DNA of 14,527 nucleotides. It comes from an uncultured Eubacteriales bacterium (GTDB lineage Bacteria; Bacillota; Clostridia; Oscillospirales; Oscillospiraceae). The stretch covers positions 1 to 14,527 of the forward strand of contig URLT01000044.1 in the NCBI GenBank assembly GCA_900548795.1, read 5' to 3'. How positions within the stretch are numbered: the stretch's first letter is position 1; every line of letters starts with the position of its first letter. The position numbers and the translations under genes were made by a program. The notes under the pieces were generated by a model. That model worked only from the letters and a program-made list of their open reading frames with translations. It had not been told where the DNA came from and made no database searches. Of the stretch, positions 5,984 through 13,845 are shown piece after piece.

Positions 5984-7254
5984 CGCTTGGCACCTCCTGT
6001 GATCTGGTCGAGAATTTCTGCGTCGGAATAATAGCGCGAGGTGGTGTAGGTGCGCAGCTTGTTGGAGTTTGTGATGACCGGCATCGTGGCGCACTGCGGA
6101 TTGTTCATGTACATCAGCGGGCAGATATAGGAGAGTACCACGCCCATGGAGCGAAGCCTTGCAAAGCGCTCCGTTTTGCGGAATTCCTCCAGAACGGCCG
6201 GCGCAGTCGTGAAGACGGTGGGAATGGCGACCTTTTTGCGGCCGGCGGCCTTGAGCCTTTGCTCGAGGCGATCCGTCCAGTCGTTGAGCTGAGAGAAGGT
6301 GAGGTGCGGGCAGCCGATGAAGCAGAGCTTCGGCTTGGCGTCCGGCTTCTTCCAGATGACGGGGTAGCTCTTGCGCACGCGCTCCAGCTCGGCGTCGTCG
6401 ATGACATAGGTCTGCACGTTTTCCTTCAGCAGATAGGCGCCCTGCTCGACGGCCTCAGGCGTCAGATTTTCCACATGATACAGGCCGACCGAGCCGTTGG
6501 AGGCCGTCGCTGCGCCGAAATCCTTGAGATAGGCGCAGGTCGCGTCGTCCAGCTCCGTTCCGAGCCAGCGGTCAAGCCCGCGGATATAGGGCACGTCCTC
6601 GAGCACCTTCATCCCGACGGCCGAGCCGAGAAGCTGCGCCTCGGGCTTTTTGGTGGTCTTGATCTCGACGATCCACGAGGCCTTGCGCCCCTCGTCGGTC
6701 AAAAGGCCGAAGTAGGGAACATAGCCGACGATCGAGCCGAACATTTCGATGATGCCCGAGTTGCGGTTGCAGCGCGCGCCGAGCACGGAGTTTGCAAAAT
6801 TCACCGCGCTCGATTCCGCCCACGAGAGCACGTCGCCCTTCTTCGGCCGGTTGCCGACCTCGGGGAAATAGCAGGCGCAGGTGAAGGCGTCGTCGCTGAG
6901 CAGGCCGATCTGCTCGAGCTGCTTTTCATAGCGCTTCTGCGGGCCGTACATGACCTTGAAGAACAGATTTTGGATCAGATTTGCCGGGACGTTTTTGTCC
7001 ACCGGGCGCGGATCGGCGGAGAATTTTTGCTTCGCCGTCACGCCGGCCTCGACGAGCTGATCCATCAGGTCAAAGACGCCTTGGATCAGAAAAATGCCGA
7101 AGCTCGTGACGATGTGGCCGTAGTCCGAGGTGATCGGAACCATCTTCGTTGCGCCGAAGGTCTCGCCGTACATGACGAGGGTCTTCATGATCTTGGCCAT
7201 GACCTCGCCCTGCTCGCCGTCTAAGATCGCCTGTTGTTCCTTTGTCAGTTCCAT
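5980..7254 (-). CDS. Aconitase X catalytic (DUF521) large subunit
   Basis: 424 residues. The key match is WAESSAVNFANSVLGARCNRNSG (145-167), very close to the aconitase X hallmark WAESSAVxFANSVLGARTNREG. TCACYF (C126, C128), GCPHLT (C315) and SYICPL (C378) carry the cysteines expected to hold the iron-sulfur cluster, and TNSNK (395-399) resembles the C-terminal TNSxK substrate site. The family carries out dehydration of hydroxylated acids; substrates known to me are cis-3-hydroxyproline and mevalonate 5-phosphate. The region after the hallmark (IIEMFGSIVGYVPYFG) differs from the usual PSALAAAITGRTP, so the substrate may differ. AGGAGG precedes the ATG. The gene is second in an operon, 16 bases after the flavoenzyme and overlapping the small subunit by four bases. 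Confidence 0.88.
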   Translation of the reverse strand: MELTKEQQAILDGEQGEVMAKIMKTLVMYGETFGATKMVPITSDYGHIVTSFGIFLIQGVFDLMDQLVEAGVTAKQKFSADPRPVDKNVPANLIQNLFFKVMYGPQKRYEKQLEQIGLLSDDAFTCACYFPEVGNRPKKGDVLSWAESSAVNFANSVLGARCNRNSGIIEMFGSIVGYVPYFGLLTDEGRKASWIVEIKTTKKPEAQLLGSAVGMKVLEDVPYIRGLDRWLGTELDDATCAYLKDFGAATASNGSVGLYHVENLTPEAVEQGAYLLKENVQTYVIDDAELERVRKSYPVIWKKPDAKPKLCFIGCPHLTFSQLNDWTDRLEQRLKAAGRKKVAIPTVFTTAPAVLEEFRKTERFARLRSMGVVLSYICPLMYMNNPQCATMPVITNSNKLRTYTTSRYYSDAEILDQITGGAKR

Positions 7255-7270
7255 GAGCCTTTTCCTCCTA

Positions 7271-9325
7271 TTACAGCTTCATTGCAACGTCCCACGCGCG
7301 CCAGATGACGGTGCGCAGGTTGCCGACGGCGTTGCAGTCGCCGACAAGATGAATGTGCTTGCTCGCAGGGGCAAGCGGCGCGGGCTGATAGCCCACGGAG
7401 AGCAGCACCGTGTCGCCGTCGATGGGGAAGGTATTGCCGTCCTTGCCGCGCACGAGCACGCCCGTGTCGGTGATCTCGGCAAGCGCGGTCTCAAGATGTA
7501 CCTCGACCTCGTGCAGCGCAAAGAAATCGCGCAGGTAGGACGAGTTGGCAAGGCAGACGCCCTTGACGGCGATGAGATCGTTTTTCATCTCGACGATCAC
7601 GGGCGTCTTGCCCTTTTGATAGAGGTCGAGGGCAATCTCGCAGCCGGTCAGACCGCCGCCGATGATGATGACTCTTTGGCCGACCTCTGCGCGGCCGAGC
7701 AGATAGTCGCAGGCTTCAATGGCGCGCTCTGCGCCCTTGACGGGCAGGCGGCGCGGGCGGCTTCCCGTTGCGATGACGATCTCGTCGGCCGTCAGCTCGC
7801 GCAGGGCGCGGATCTCGGTGTTGAGCTTCACGTCCACGCCGAGGTCGCGCATTTCTTTTTCATACCAGCCGATCAGGTCGCGATCCTTTTCCTTGAAGGA
7901 CGGTGCGGCCGCCGCGATAAAGACGCCGCCGAGCCGGTCGGATTTTTCATACAGCGTGACCTTATGCCCGCGCAGCGTGAGCACGCGCGCGGCCTCCATG
8001 CCGCCGATGCCGCCGCCGATGACGGCAATTTTTTTCGGCTTGTCCGTGCGGCTGAGGAAGTATTTTTTCGACTGCATCGTCTCCGGATTCAGCGCGCAGC
8101 GCGCCATACCGGCGTTGTCGGAAAGCGTCTGGTCGTTGCCGACGCCGTTATAGTGCGCCATGTTGAAGCAGGCGTTGTGGCAGCAGATGCAGGGACGGAT
8201 GGCGTCCTGCTCGTCGTGCATCAGCTTTGTGACCCATGCCGGGTCTGCCAGGAACTGCCGCGCGACGCCCACGGCGTCGATCTCGCCGGCGGCGACGGCC
8301 TGCGCGCCGACGGACGGATCCATGCGCCCGGCGCAGACGACGGGAATGTCGACAAATTTCTTGATGTGCTTGACCTCGGAAAGATTGCAGTTTTCGGGCA
8401 TGTAGGGAGCCGGGTGCGCCCAGTACCACGCGTCATAAGTACCGTTGTCGCAGTTGAGCATATCGTAGCCGGCGTCCTGCAAATATTTCGCGGCGCGCTC
8501 GCTCTCGGCCATATCGCGGCCGACCTCGACGTATTCCTCGCCGGGCAGGGCGCCCTTTCCGAAGCCCTTGGTCTTCGAGACGACGGAGTAGCGCAGCGAG
8601 ACGGGAAAGTCCTTGCCGCAGACCTTCTTGATGGCCTGCACGATCTCGACCGGGAAGCGGTAGCGGTTTTCAAACGAGCCGCCGTATTCGTCGGTGCGCA
8701 GGTTGGTATATTTCATGGTGAACTGGTCGAGCAGATAGCCCTCGTGAACCGCGTGGATCTCCACGCCGTCGACGCCGGCGTCCATGCAGAGCTTGGCCGT
8801 CTTGGCGAAGGCGTCGACCATCTGGCGGATCTCCTTGACCGTCAGGGGACGGGAGATGCAGCTCTCCTCCCAGCGGTTCGGCGTGGCGCTGGCGCTGGCC
8901 GTCAGATAGCTCACGTCGAGCACGGGCTTCATCACCGTGGCGAGCGCCTTGTTGTGCAGCGCCTTGACCATAATGTCGTTGATTGCGAGCGAGCGGCCGA
9001 AGCCTGCCGTGAGCTGGACAAAGAGCTTGCAGCCGGTTTTGTGGAATTCCTCCATAAATTCGCGCAGCTCGTCGAATTTTCCCTTGCCCTGATAGAGCCA
9101 CTTGCCGAGCAGAATGTCGCGAATGGGGGCGATACCGGGCAGGATCAGGCCGACGTTCTGCTTCGCGCGGTCGAGCAGAAACTTGGCCGCCTCCTTGTCG
9201 AAGTGGTTCGGCTCCATCCAGCCGAAGATCGACGTGCCGCCCATGGAGGTCATGACGATGCGGTTTTTGATTTCTACCTTGCCGATCTTCCACGGGGTGA
9301 ACAGCGGTTCATAAGCTTGGTTCAT
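7271..9325 (-). CDS. Old Yellow Enzyme family Fe-S flavoprotein (2,4-dienoyl-CoA reductase / 2-enoate reductase type)
   Basis: 684 residues from the chosen start. Residues 1-375 form an FMN TIM barrel: YEPLFTPWKIGKVEIKNRIV, GVEIHAVHEGYLLDQF with H191 and H194, and NLRTDEYGGSFENRYRF. Cysteines C379, C382, C386 and C410 (CxxCxxxC, then CALNPE) fit the 4Fe-4S site of this class. Residues 432-684 form an FAD/NAD(P) domain with AVIGGGIGG (434-442) and a second GxGxxG-like motif IIGGGLTG (554-561). Such enzymes pass electrons from NAD(P)H through FAD and the cluster to FMN, which usually reduces an activated C=C bond. Adjacent aconitase X subunits suggest the substrate is an enoate made by dehydration. 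The ATG at 9325 fits the family's N terminus; an ATG at 9361 would add 12 residues without a good ribosome binding site. Confidence 0.93.
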   Translation of the reverse strand: MNQAYEPLFTPWKIGKVEIKNRIVMTSMGGTSIFGWMEPNHFDKEAAKFLLDRAKQNVGLILPGIAPIRDILLGKWLYQGKGKFDELREFMEEFHKTGCKLFVQLTAGFGRSLAINDIMVKALHNKALATVMKPVLDVSYLTASASATPNRWEESCISRPLTVKEIRQMVDAFAKTAKLCMDAGVDGVEIHAVHEGYLLDQFTMKYTNLRTDEYGGSFENRYRFPVEIVQAIKKVCGKDFPVSLRYSVVSKTKGFGKGALPGEEYVEVGRDMAESERAAKYLQDAGYDMLNCDNGTYDAWYWAHPAPYMPENCNLSEVKHIKKFVDIPVVCAGRMDPSVGAQAVAAGEIDAVGVARQFLADPAWVTKLMHDEQDAIRPCICCHNACFNMAHYNGVGNDQTLSDNAGMARCALNPETMQSKKYFLSRTDKPKKIAVIGGGIGGMEAARVLTLRGHKVTLYEKSDRLGGVFIAAAAPSFKEKDRDLIGWYEKEMRDLGVDVKLNTEIRALRELTADEIVIATGSRPRRLPVKGAERAIEACDYLLGRAEVGQRVIIIGGGLTGCEIALDLYQKGKTPVIVEMKNDLIAVKGVCLANSSYLRDFFALHEVEVHLETALAEITDTGVLVRGKDGNTFPIDGDTVLLSVGYQPAPLAPASKHIHLVGDCNAVGNLRTVIWRAWDVAMKL

Positions 9326-9510
9326 ACTGTCTACCAGCCTTTCTTTTGGAGTACGGTTCATGCTGATCCCGGATCAAGCTCTTTTGCAGAGGATAATCGG
9401 GATCCCGCGTGCTACGCATGCGCGCATCGTGCTGAGGCACGCTGCGCCGTCTCATGCAGAATTTGACGCACCCTCGGTGCAGAAAAAGCTCGAAGCTTTT
9501 TGTCAATTCC
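9326..9510 (-). promoter_or_regulatory. Long structured 5' leader of the flavoenzyme-aconitase X operon
   Basis: Reading along the minus strand from the promoter there are three adjacent helical domains. Domain 1 is a compact three-way junction. GAATTGAC (9509-9502) pairs with GTCAAATTC (9467-9459). It encloses a stem with a three-base loop (9501-9483, eight pairs) and a second hairpin, GCACC-GAG-GGTGC (9480-9468), with only CT between them. Domain 2 (9457-9416) is a rod: GCATG/CATGC, then GCGCA/TGCGC, then CGTGC-CTCA-GCACG. Domain 3 pairs GATCCCG (9404-9398) with CGGGATC (9371-9365) and holds an inner CTCT/AGAG. There is no terminator T run before the gene and no sound reading frame. The fold suggests a riboswitch or protein-bound leader; I recognise no known class. 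Confidence 0.6.
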
Positions 9511-9516
9511 TTTATC

Positions 9517-9545
9517 ATTATAAACCCGATCGGCCGAAACGGCAA
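9517..9545 (-). promoter_or_regulatory. Promoter of the flavoenzyme-aconitase X operon
   Basis: On the minus strand, TTGCCG (9540-9545) and a perfect TATAAT (9517-9522) are separated by 17 bases, placing transcription start near 9510. It lies 59 bases beyond the ldh stop, so the operon can be transcribed independently of ldh. Confidence 0.75.
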
Positions 9546-9603
9546 GCATGTTAAAATACAAAAATCGACTTTTTGCGCAGCCGCGCTTTACCGAGGCGGA
9601 CAC

Positions 9604-10557
9604 TCAGAGCGCGGCCTGCTCGATGACCGTGCGCAGCGTGCGCGCGGAACGGCGCAGACGCTCCTGCTCCTCGCCGTTGAGCGAGATCGGCACCGGCGTT
9701 TCCAGACCGTCCTGCCCGACGATCGCGGGCATACTCATGCAGACGTCGCCGACGCCGCAGCAGCCGTGCAGCATCGTCGAGACGGGCAGAATGGAGCGCT
9801 CGTTGCGCACGATGCATTCGCAGATGCGCCGCACCGACATCGCAATGCCGTAATAGGTCGCGCTTTTTTTGGAAATGATCTCATAGGCGCTGTTTCGAAC
9901 CGCCTCGGCGACGGCCTCCATCGTTTCGCCCGGATGCTTCTGCCCGCGCATTGCACAAAATGCTCGCAGCGGGATGCCGGAGACGTTGGCGCTGCTCCAC
10001 GCGGCGATCTCGCTGTCGCCATGCTCGCCGACGATATAGGCGTGGACGCTGCGGCTGTCAACGTGCAGATACGACCCGAGGGCGTATTTCAGGCGCGCCG
10101 TGTCGAGCACCGTGCCCGAGCCGATGACGCGGTGCTCCGGAAGGCCGCTCAGGCGGACGGCCGCATAGGTCAAAACGTCCACCGGATTCGAGACGACCAG
10201 CAGAATGCCGCCGTAGCTCCTTGCACGCAGCTCCGCGAGAATGCTCCGGTAGATCGAGACGTTTTTTTGCACCAGCTCCAGTCGCGTCTGTCCGGGCTTT
10301 TGGTTTGCGCCGGCGGTCACGATGACGATCGAGGCGTCGGCGACGTCGTCATAGTCCCCGGCACTGAGCCTCATCGGCCCTGCGAACGGGATGCCGTGAC
10401 TGATGTCCTGCGCCTCGCCCTCGGCTCTTGCGCGGTCGATGTCGAGCAGCGTCATTTCCGAGAACAAACGGCTTTGCATGAGCGTGAAGGCAGTGGCCGA
10501 GCCGACAAAGCCGCAGCCGATCACGGCGACCTTTTTCGGATTGATGATGTTTCCCAT
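9604..10557 (-). CDS. ldh: L-lactate dehydrogenase
   Basis: 317 residues, the normal length for the NAD-dependent L-LDH/MDH family. Features: NAD loop G14-CG-FVG19 with D39 ending the second strand; the specificity loop TAGANQKPGQTR with Q86 (the Gln that selects lactate/pyruvate; malate dehydrogenases have Arg) and R92; NPVD at 124-127; LDTAR with D152 and R155; and GEHGDSE with catalytic H179. H172 sits at the position of the fructose-1,6-bisphosphate-binding His of allosteric LDHs, but the companion Arg appears to be K157, so activation by that ligand is uncertain. The loop has GQTR where GETR is usual. The start has AAAGGA upstream. It follows dapA by 53 bases on the same strand and may be co-transcribed with it. 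No strong terminator was seen after it. Confidence 0.93.
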   Translation of the reverse strand: MGNIINPKKVAVIGCGFVGSATAFTLMQSRLFSEMTLLDIDRARAEGEAQDISHGIPFAGPMRLSAGDYDDVADASIVIVTAGANQKPGQTRLELVQKNVSIYRSILAELRARSYGGILLVVSNPVDVLTYAAVRLSGLPEHRVIGSGTVLDTARLKYALGSYLHVDSRSVHAYIVGEHGDSEIAAWSSANVSGIPLRAFCAMRGQKHPGETMEAVAEAVRNSAYEIISKKSATYYGIAMSVRRICECIVRNERSILPVSTMLHGCCGVGDVCMSMPAIVGQDGLETPVPISLNGEEQERLRRSARTLRTVIEQAAL

Positions 10558-10610
10558 GGAATGATTCCTTTCGTAAAGCGTTCCTTATAGTATGCCGCGC
10601 CTGCGGGAAT

Positions 10611-11495
10611 TTACGCGCCGAGCCACTCGGAAAGACCGGAAAAGGCCTCCCGTGCCGCGTCGTCCGACATCGGCGTCAGCGGAAGACGCAGCTCGTTTTG
10701 ACAAAGTCCCATGCGCGCCAGAGCGGCCTTGACCGGGATCGGATTGACGCGGCTGAACAGCGCGTCGATCAGCGGAAGAAGCTGCAATTGCAGATAGGCG
10801 GCCTCGTCTCGGTCGCCCCGCTGCGCCGCGTGCACCATGGCGGCGGTCTGCTCGGGCAGGAGGTTTGAAAGCACAGAGATCACGCCGTCCGCGCCGAGAG
10901 AGAGCATCGGGACGGTCTGATCGTCATTGCCGCTCCAAACGGGAAACGCTTCGCCGCAGAGCGCCTTGACCTTCGCGACCTGCGAAATGCTTCCGGAGGC
11001 CTCCTTCAGCCCTGCGATACGCGGATGTGCGCTGAGGCGGAGCGCCGTCTCCGGCAGCAGATTGACGCCCGTGCGGCTCGGCACGTTATAAAGGATCAGC
11101 GGCAGCGGCGTTGCGTCGGCCAGCGCCGTGTAGTGCGCGATCAGACCCTCCTGTGTGCATTTATTATAGTATGGCGTGACGGCGAGCAGCGCGTCGGCGC
11201 CGCAGTCGGCCGCAAGACGAGCCAAATGCACGGATGCGGCGGTGTCGTTTGTGCCGACCCCGGCGATCAAAACGGCGCGATTTTTCAGGATCTCCGCGCC
11301 GTGGCGCCAGAGCGCGGATTTTTCCTCGACCGAGAGCGTGCTTGCCTCGCCGGTCGTCCCGGCCAAAACGATCGCTGGAATTTTTGCCGCGAGCTGACGC
11401 TCCAGCAGGCCGTCGAGTGCGCTCCAATCGATCCTTCCGCCGGAGAAGGGTGTGACCAGCGCCGTTGCAACGCCGGAAAAAACAGGCTGCTTCAA
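10611..11495 (-). CDS. dapA: 4-hydroxy-tetrahydrodipicolinate synthase
   Basis: 294 residues from a TTG start. DapA condenses pyruvate with aspartate semialdehyde, the first committed step to diaminopimelate and lysine. Every diagnostic residue is visible: GTTGE (T47, T48), TPYYNK (Y109, Y110), YNVPSRTG (Y136, R141) and the Schiff-base lysine K164 in GLKEASG. The R141 position separates true DapA from neuraminate lyase and hydroxyproline-pathway relatives. The frame is open to an ATG at 11654, but the family starts near (M/L)KQPVFSGVATALVTPF. TTG at 11493-11495 has GGAGGTG about nine bases upstream, whereas the extra 53 residues overlap the queA promoter and look random. Divergent from queA. 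Confidence 0.95.
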   Translation of the reverse strand: MKQPVFSGVATALVTPFSGGRIDWSALDGLLERQLAAKIPAIVLAGTTGEASTLSVEEKSALWRHGAEILKNRAVLIAGVGTNDTAASVHLARLAADCGADALLAVTPYYNKCTQEGLIAHYTALADATPLPLILYNVPSRTGVNLLPETALRLSAHPRIAGLKEASGSISQVAKVKALCGEAFPVWSGNDDQTVPMLSLGADGVISVLSNLLPEQTAAMVHAAQRGDRDEAAYLQLQLLPLIDALFSRVNPIPVKAALARMGLCQNELRLPLTPMSDDAAREAFSGLSEWLGA

Positions 11496-11564
11496 GCTGC
11501 AACACCTCCGCACTATCCTATGCAGCGGGGGTGCGCTTTGTTCGCAAAAATATGCGGACATTGC

Positions 11565-11593
11565 TTGCATCCGACGCAAAAATACAGTATAAT
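11565..11593 (+). promoter_or_regulatory. Promoter of queA-tgt
   Basis: TTGCAT (11565-11570) and a perfect TATAAT (11588-11593) are 17 bases apart, giving a start near 11600 and a leader of about 45 bases. The -35 with its flanking base, CTTGCAT, matches the yajC and M23 promoters. Confidence 0.7.
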
Positions 11594-11644
11594 ACAAAAT
11601 GTATCGCAGGATCCGAATTTTTTCGCAGAAAAGAGACAAGCATC

Positions 11645-12679
11645 TTGAAAACAAGTGATTTTTACTACGAGCTTCCGCAGGAGCTGATCGCGCAGACGCC
11701 GCTTGAGCGCCGCGACGGCTCCCGCCTGATGGTGATGGACAAGGCGACTGGCGCCTTGCAGCACCGCCATTTTTTTGACATCGTCGACTACCTTCGTCCC
11801 GGCGACTGCCTCGTGATGAACGACTCGCGCGTGATCCCGGCGCGGCTGCTCGGCCACCGGCCGACCGGCGGCGCGGCGGAGCTGCTGCTGCTGCGCGACA
11901 AGGGCGACGGCGTCTGGGAATGCCTTGCCCGCCCCGGCCGCAAGCTGCACGAGGGCGCGGAGGTCATCTTCGGCGACGGTGCGCTGACGGCGACGGTCAA
12001 AGCCGTTCTCGAGAACGGCAATCGATTGGTGCAGTTCCACTATGAGGGCATTTTCCTTGAAATTCTCGAGCGCCTCGGCAAGATGCCGCTGCCGCCCTAT
12101 ATTAAAGAAGAGCTGGCCGACGGCGAGCGCTACCAGACGGTCTATTCCCGCGTGAGCGGCTCTGCCGCCGCGCCGACGGCCGGCCTGCATTTCACAAAGG
12201 AGCTGCTTGAGCAGATCGAGCGCAAGGGCGTGAAGCTGGCTTATGTCACGCTGCACGTCGGCCTCGGGACGTTCCGCCCGGTCAAGGTCGAGGAGATCAC
12301 GGAGCACGAAATGCACAGCGAATTCTGCATGATCTCGGCCGAAACGGCGCAGATCCTGAACGAAACGAAGCAGAACGGCGGGCGCATCGTCTGCGTCGGC
12401 ACGACCTCGTGCCGCACGGTCGAGTCGCTGGCCAAGGACGACGGCAGCTTTGCCGAATCCTCTGCGTGGACGGATATTTTCATCTATCCGGGCTATCGCT
12501 TCAAGGCGATGGACGCGCTCATCACGAATTTCCACCTGCCGGAGAGCACGCTCATCATGCTCGTCTCGGCCTTTGCCGGCTATGAGCACATCATGAACGC
12601 TTACCGCGTGGCTGTTCGGGAGCGCTATCGCTTCTTCAGCTTTGGCGACGCCATGTTCCTGACGGAGCTTCAAAAATAA
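11645..12679 (+). CDS. queA: S-adenosylmethionine:tRNA ribosyltransferase-isomerase
   Basis: 344 residues from a TTG start. QueA transfers and rearranges the ribosyl group of SAM onto 7-aminomethyl-7-deazaguanine in tRNA, making epoxyqueuosine. Recognised blocks in order: KTSDFYYELPQELIAQTPLE (2-21), LVMNDSRVIPARL, GRKL, LGKMPLPPYI, ERYQTVYS, GSAAAPTAGLHFT, TLHVGLGTFRPV, MHSEF, VGTTSCRTVES, DIFIYPGYRFK and TNFHLPESTLIMLVSAF. The frame is open upstream to 11465, but homologues start at MKTSDF, so TTG at 11645 is chosen. Its ribosome binding site is weak (AAAAGAGA). tgt follows after 17 bases in the same operon. The substrate base is placed in tRNA by the tgt product. Confidence 0.97.
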   Translation: MKTSDFYYELPQELIAQTPLERRDGSRLMVMDKATGALQHRHFFDIVDYLRPGDCLVMNDSRVIPARLLGHRPTGGAAELLLLRDKGDGVWECLARPGRKLHEGAEVIFGDGALTATVKAVLENGNRLVQFHYEGIFLEILERLGKMPLPPYIKEELADGERYQTVYSRVSGSAAAPTAGLHFTKELLEQIERKGVKLAYVTLHVGLGTFRPVKVEEITEHEMHSEFCMISAETAQILNETKQNGGRIVCVGTTSCRTVESLAKDDGSFAESSAWTDIFIYPGYRFKAMDALITNFHLPESTLIMLVSAFAGYEHIMNAYRVAVRERYRFFSFGDAMFLTELQK

Positions 12680-12696
12680 TCAACTGTGAGGGAATC

Positions 12697-13830
12697 ATGT
12701 TTCAACTGTTAAAAACCGAAGGATGCGCGCGGCGGGGCGTGTTCACCTGCGCGCACGGAACCGTGCAGACGCCGGTTTTCATGAACGTCGGCACGCAGGG
12801 CGCGATCAAGGGCGCGCTGAGCGCGGCCGATCTGAAAAACATCGGCTGTCAGGTGGAGCTGTCGAACACCTATCATCTGCATCTGCGGCCGGGCGATCAG
12901 ACCGTGCATGATCTCGGCGGCCTGCACAAATTTATGACGTGGGACGGCCCGATTTTGACCGATTCCGGCGGATTTCAGGTTTTTTCGCTGGCCAGCCTGC
13001 GCAAGATCCGCGAGGAAGGCGTTTATTTCTCGTCGCATTTGGACGGCCATAAGATTTTTATGGGTCCGGAGGAGAGTATGCAGATCCAGTCAAATCTCGG
13101 CTCGGATATCTGCATGGCCTTTGACGAATGCATCGAAAATCCCGCGCCCTATGACTACGTCAAGCAGTCCGTGGCGCGCACCTATCGCTGGCTCGTGCGC
13201 TGCAAGGCCGAGAACGCGCGGCTGAACCGCCTTGAGACGACCGTCAATCCGCAGCAGATGCTCTGGGGCATCAATCAGGGCGGAACCTACGCCGATCTGC
13301 GCATCGAGCATATGAAGATGATCGCCGATCTCGAGCTTCCGGGCTACGCCATCGGCGGTCTGGCGGTCGGCGAGAGCACCGAGACGATGTATGAGATCAT
13401 CGAGGCGGTCGAGCCGTATATGCCGAAGAATAAGACGCGCTATCTGATGGGCGTGGGTACGCCGTCAAACATCATCGAGGGTGTCGCGCGCGGCGTGGAC
13501 TTCTTTGACTGCGTCATGCCTGCGCGCAACGCGCGTCATGCAAAGCTTTTCACGTGGTCAGGCACGCGCAACATGAAAAATGCAAAATATGCGCTCGATA
13601 CGCGGCCGATCGACGAGGAATGCGACTGCCCGGTCTGCCGCCGCTACAGCCGCGCCTACATCCACCACCTGTTCAAGGCCGAGGAGATGCTTGCAATGCG
13701 GCTGGCCGTGATGCACAACCTCTATTTTTACAACAAATTGACCGAGCGCATCCGCGAGGCGCTCGACGAGGGACGCTTTGCGGCCTTCCGCGCGCAATAT
13801 TCCGAGCTGTTGAGCAGCCGCGCAGAATAA
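12697..13830 (+). CDS. tgt: Queuine/preQ1 tRNA-ribosyltransferase
   Basis: 377 residues, the bacterial Tgt length. It exchanges guanine-34 of GUN-anticodon tRNAs for preQ1. TDSGGFQVFSL with D89, MAFDEC, GGLAVGE and FDCVMPARNARHA with the nucleophile D271 are present. The zinc site is CDCPVC (C309, C311, C314) with H340 in VMHNLYF; the 26-residue step from the last Cys to His equals that of the Escherichia coli enzyme. The common TRNARNG of proteobacteria is ARNARHA here, and GIVQGG is GINQGG; both look like lineage variation. GAGGGA lies upstream of the ATG. In operon with queA; a separate promoter for yajC follows. Confidence 0.98.
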   Translation: MFQLLKTEGCARRGVFTCAHGTVQTPVFMNVGTQGAIKGALSAADLKNIGCQVELSNTYHLHLRPGDQTVHDLGGLHKFMTWDGPILTDSGGFQVFSLASLRKIREEGVYFSSHLDGHKIFMGPEESMQIQSNLGSDICMAFDECIENPAPYDYVKQSVARTYRWLVRCKAENARLNRLETTVNPQQMLWGINQGGTYADLRIEHMKMIADLELPGYAIGGLAVGESTETMYEIIEAVEPYMPKNKTRYLMGVGTPSNIIEGVARGVDFFDCVMPARNARHAKLFTWSGTRNMKNAKYALDTRPIDEECDCPVCRRYSRAYIHHLFKAEEMLAMRLAVMHNLYFYNKLTERIREALDEGRFAAFRAQYSELLSSRAE

Positions 13831-13845
13831 AATACGAAAAACATC

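Noticed and set aside
7130..9466. A 778-codon open frame on the plus strand opposite the flavoenzyme and the start of the aconitase X large subunit
   Set aside because: It is antisense to clearly recognised genes and arises from the high GC content and third-position bias. Its translation is rich in Val, Ala, Asp and His runs and has no domain I recognise.
9483..9501. The AT-rich hairpin AAAAAGCT/AGCTTTTT as an intrinsic terminator or attenuator of the leader
   Set aside because: The T residues are part of the stem and are followed by CTGCACC, so there is no free T tract. It fits better as an arm of the junction.
9485..9506. TTGACA on the minus strand inside the flavoenzyme leader as a second promoter
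   Set aside because: No -10 element lies 16-18 bases downstream, where the sequence is the hairpin's T run. The bases are better explained as part of the three-way junction.
10558..10610. A separate ldh promoter (TATAAG/TACTAT near 10585)
   Set aside because: No acceptable -35 at 16-18 bases; co-transcription with dapA is equally likely.
10611..11495. Reading the DapA-family gene as a hydroxyproline-pathway deaminase linked to aconitase X
   Set aside because: The YNVPSRTG arginine and the TPYYNK tyrosines of true 4-hydroxy-tetrahydrodipicolinate synthase are all present.
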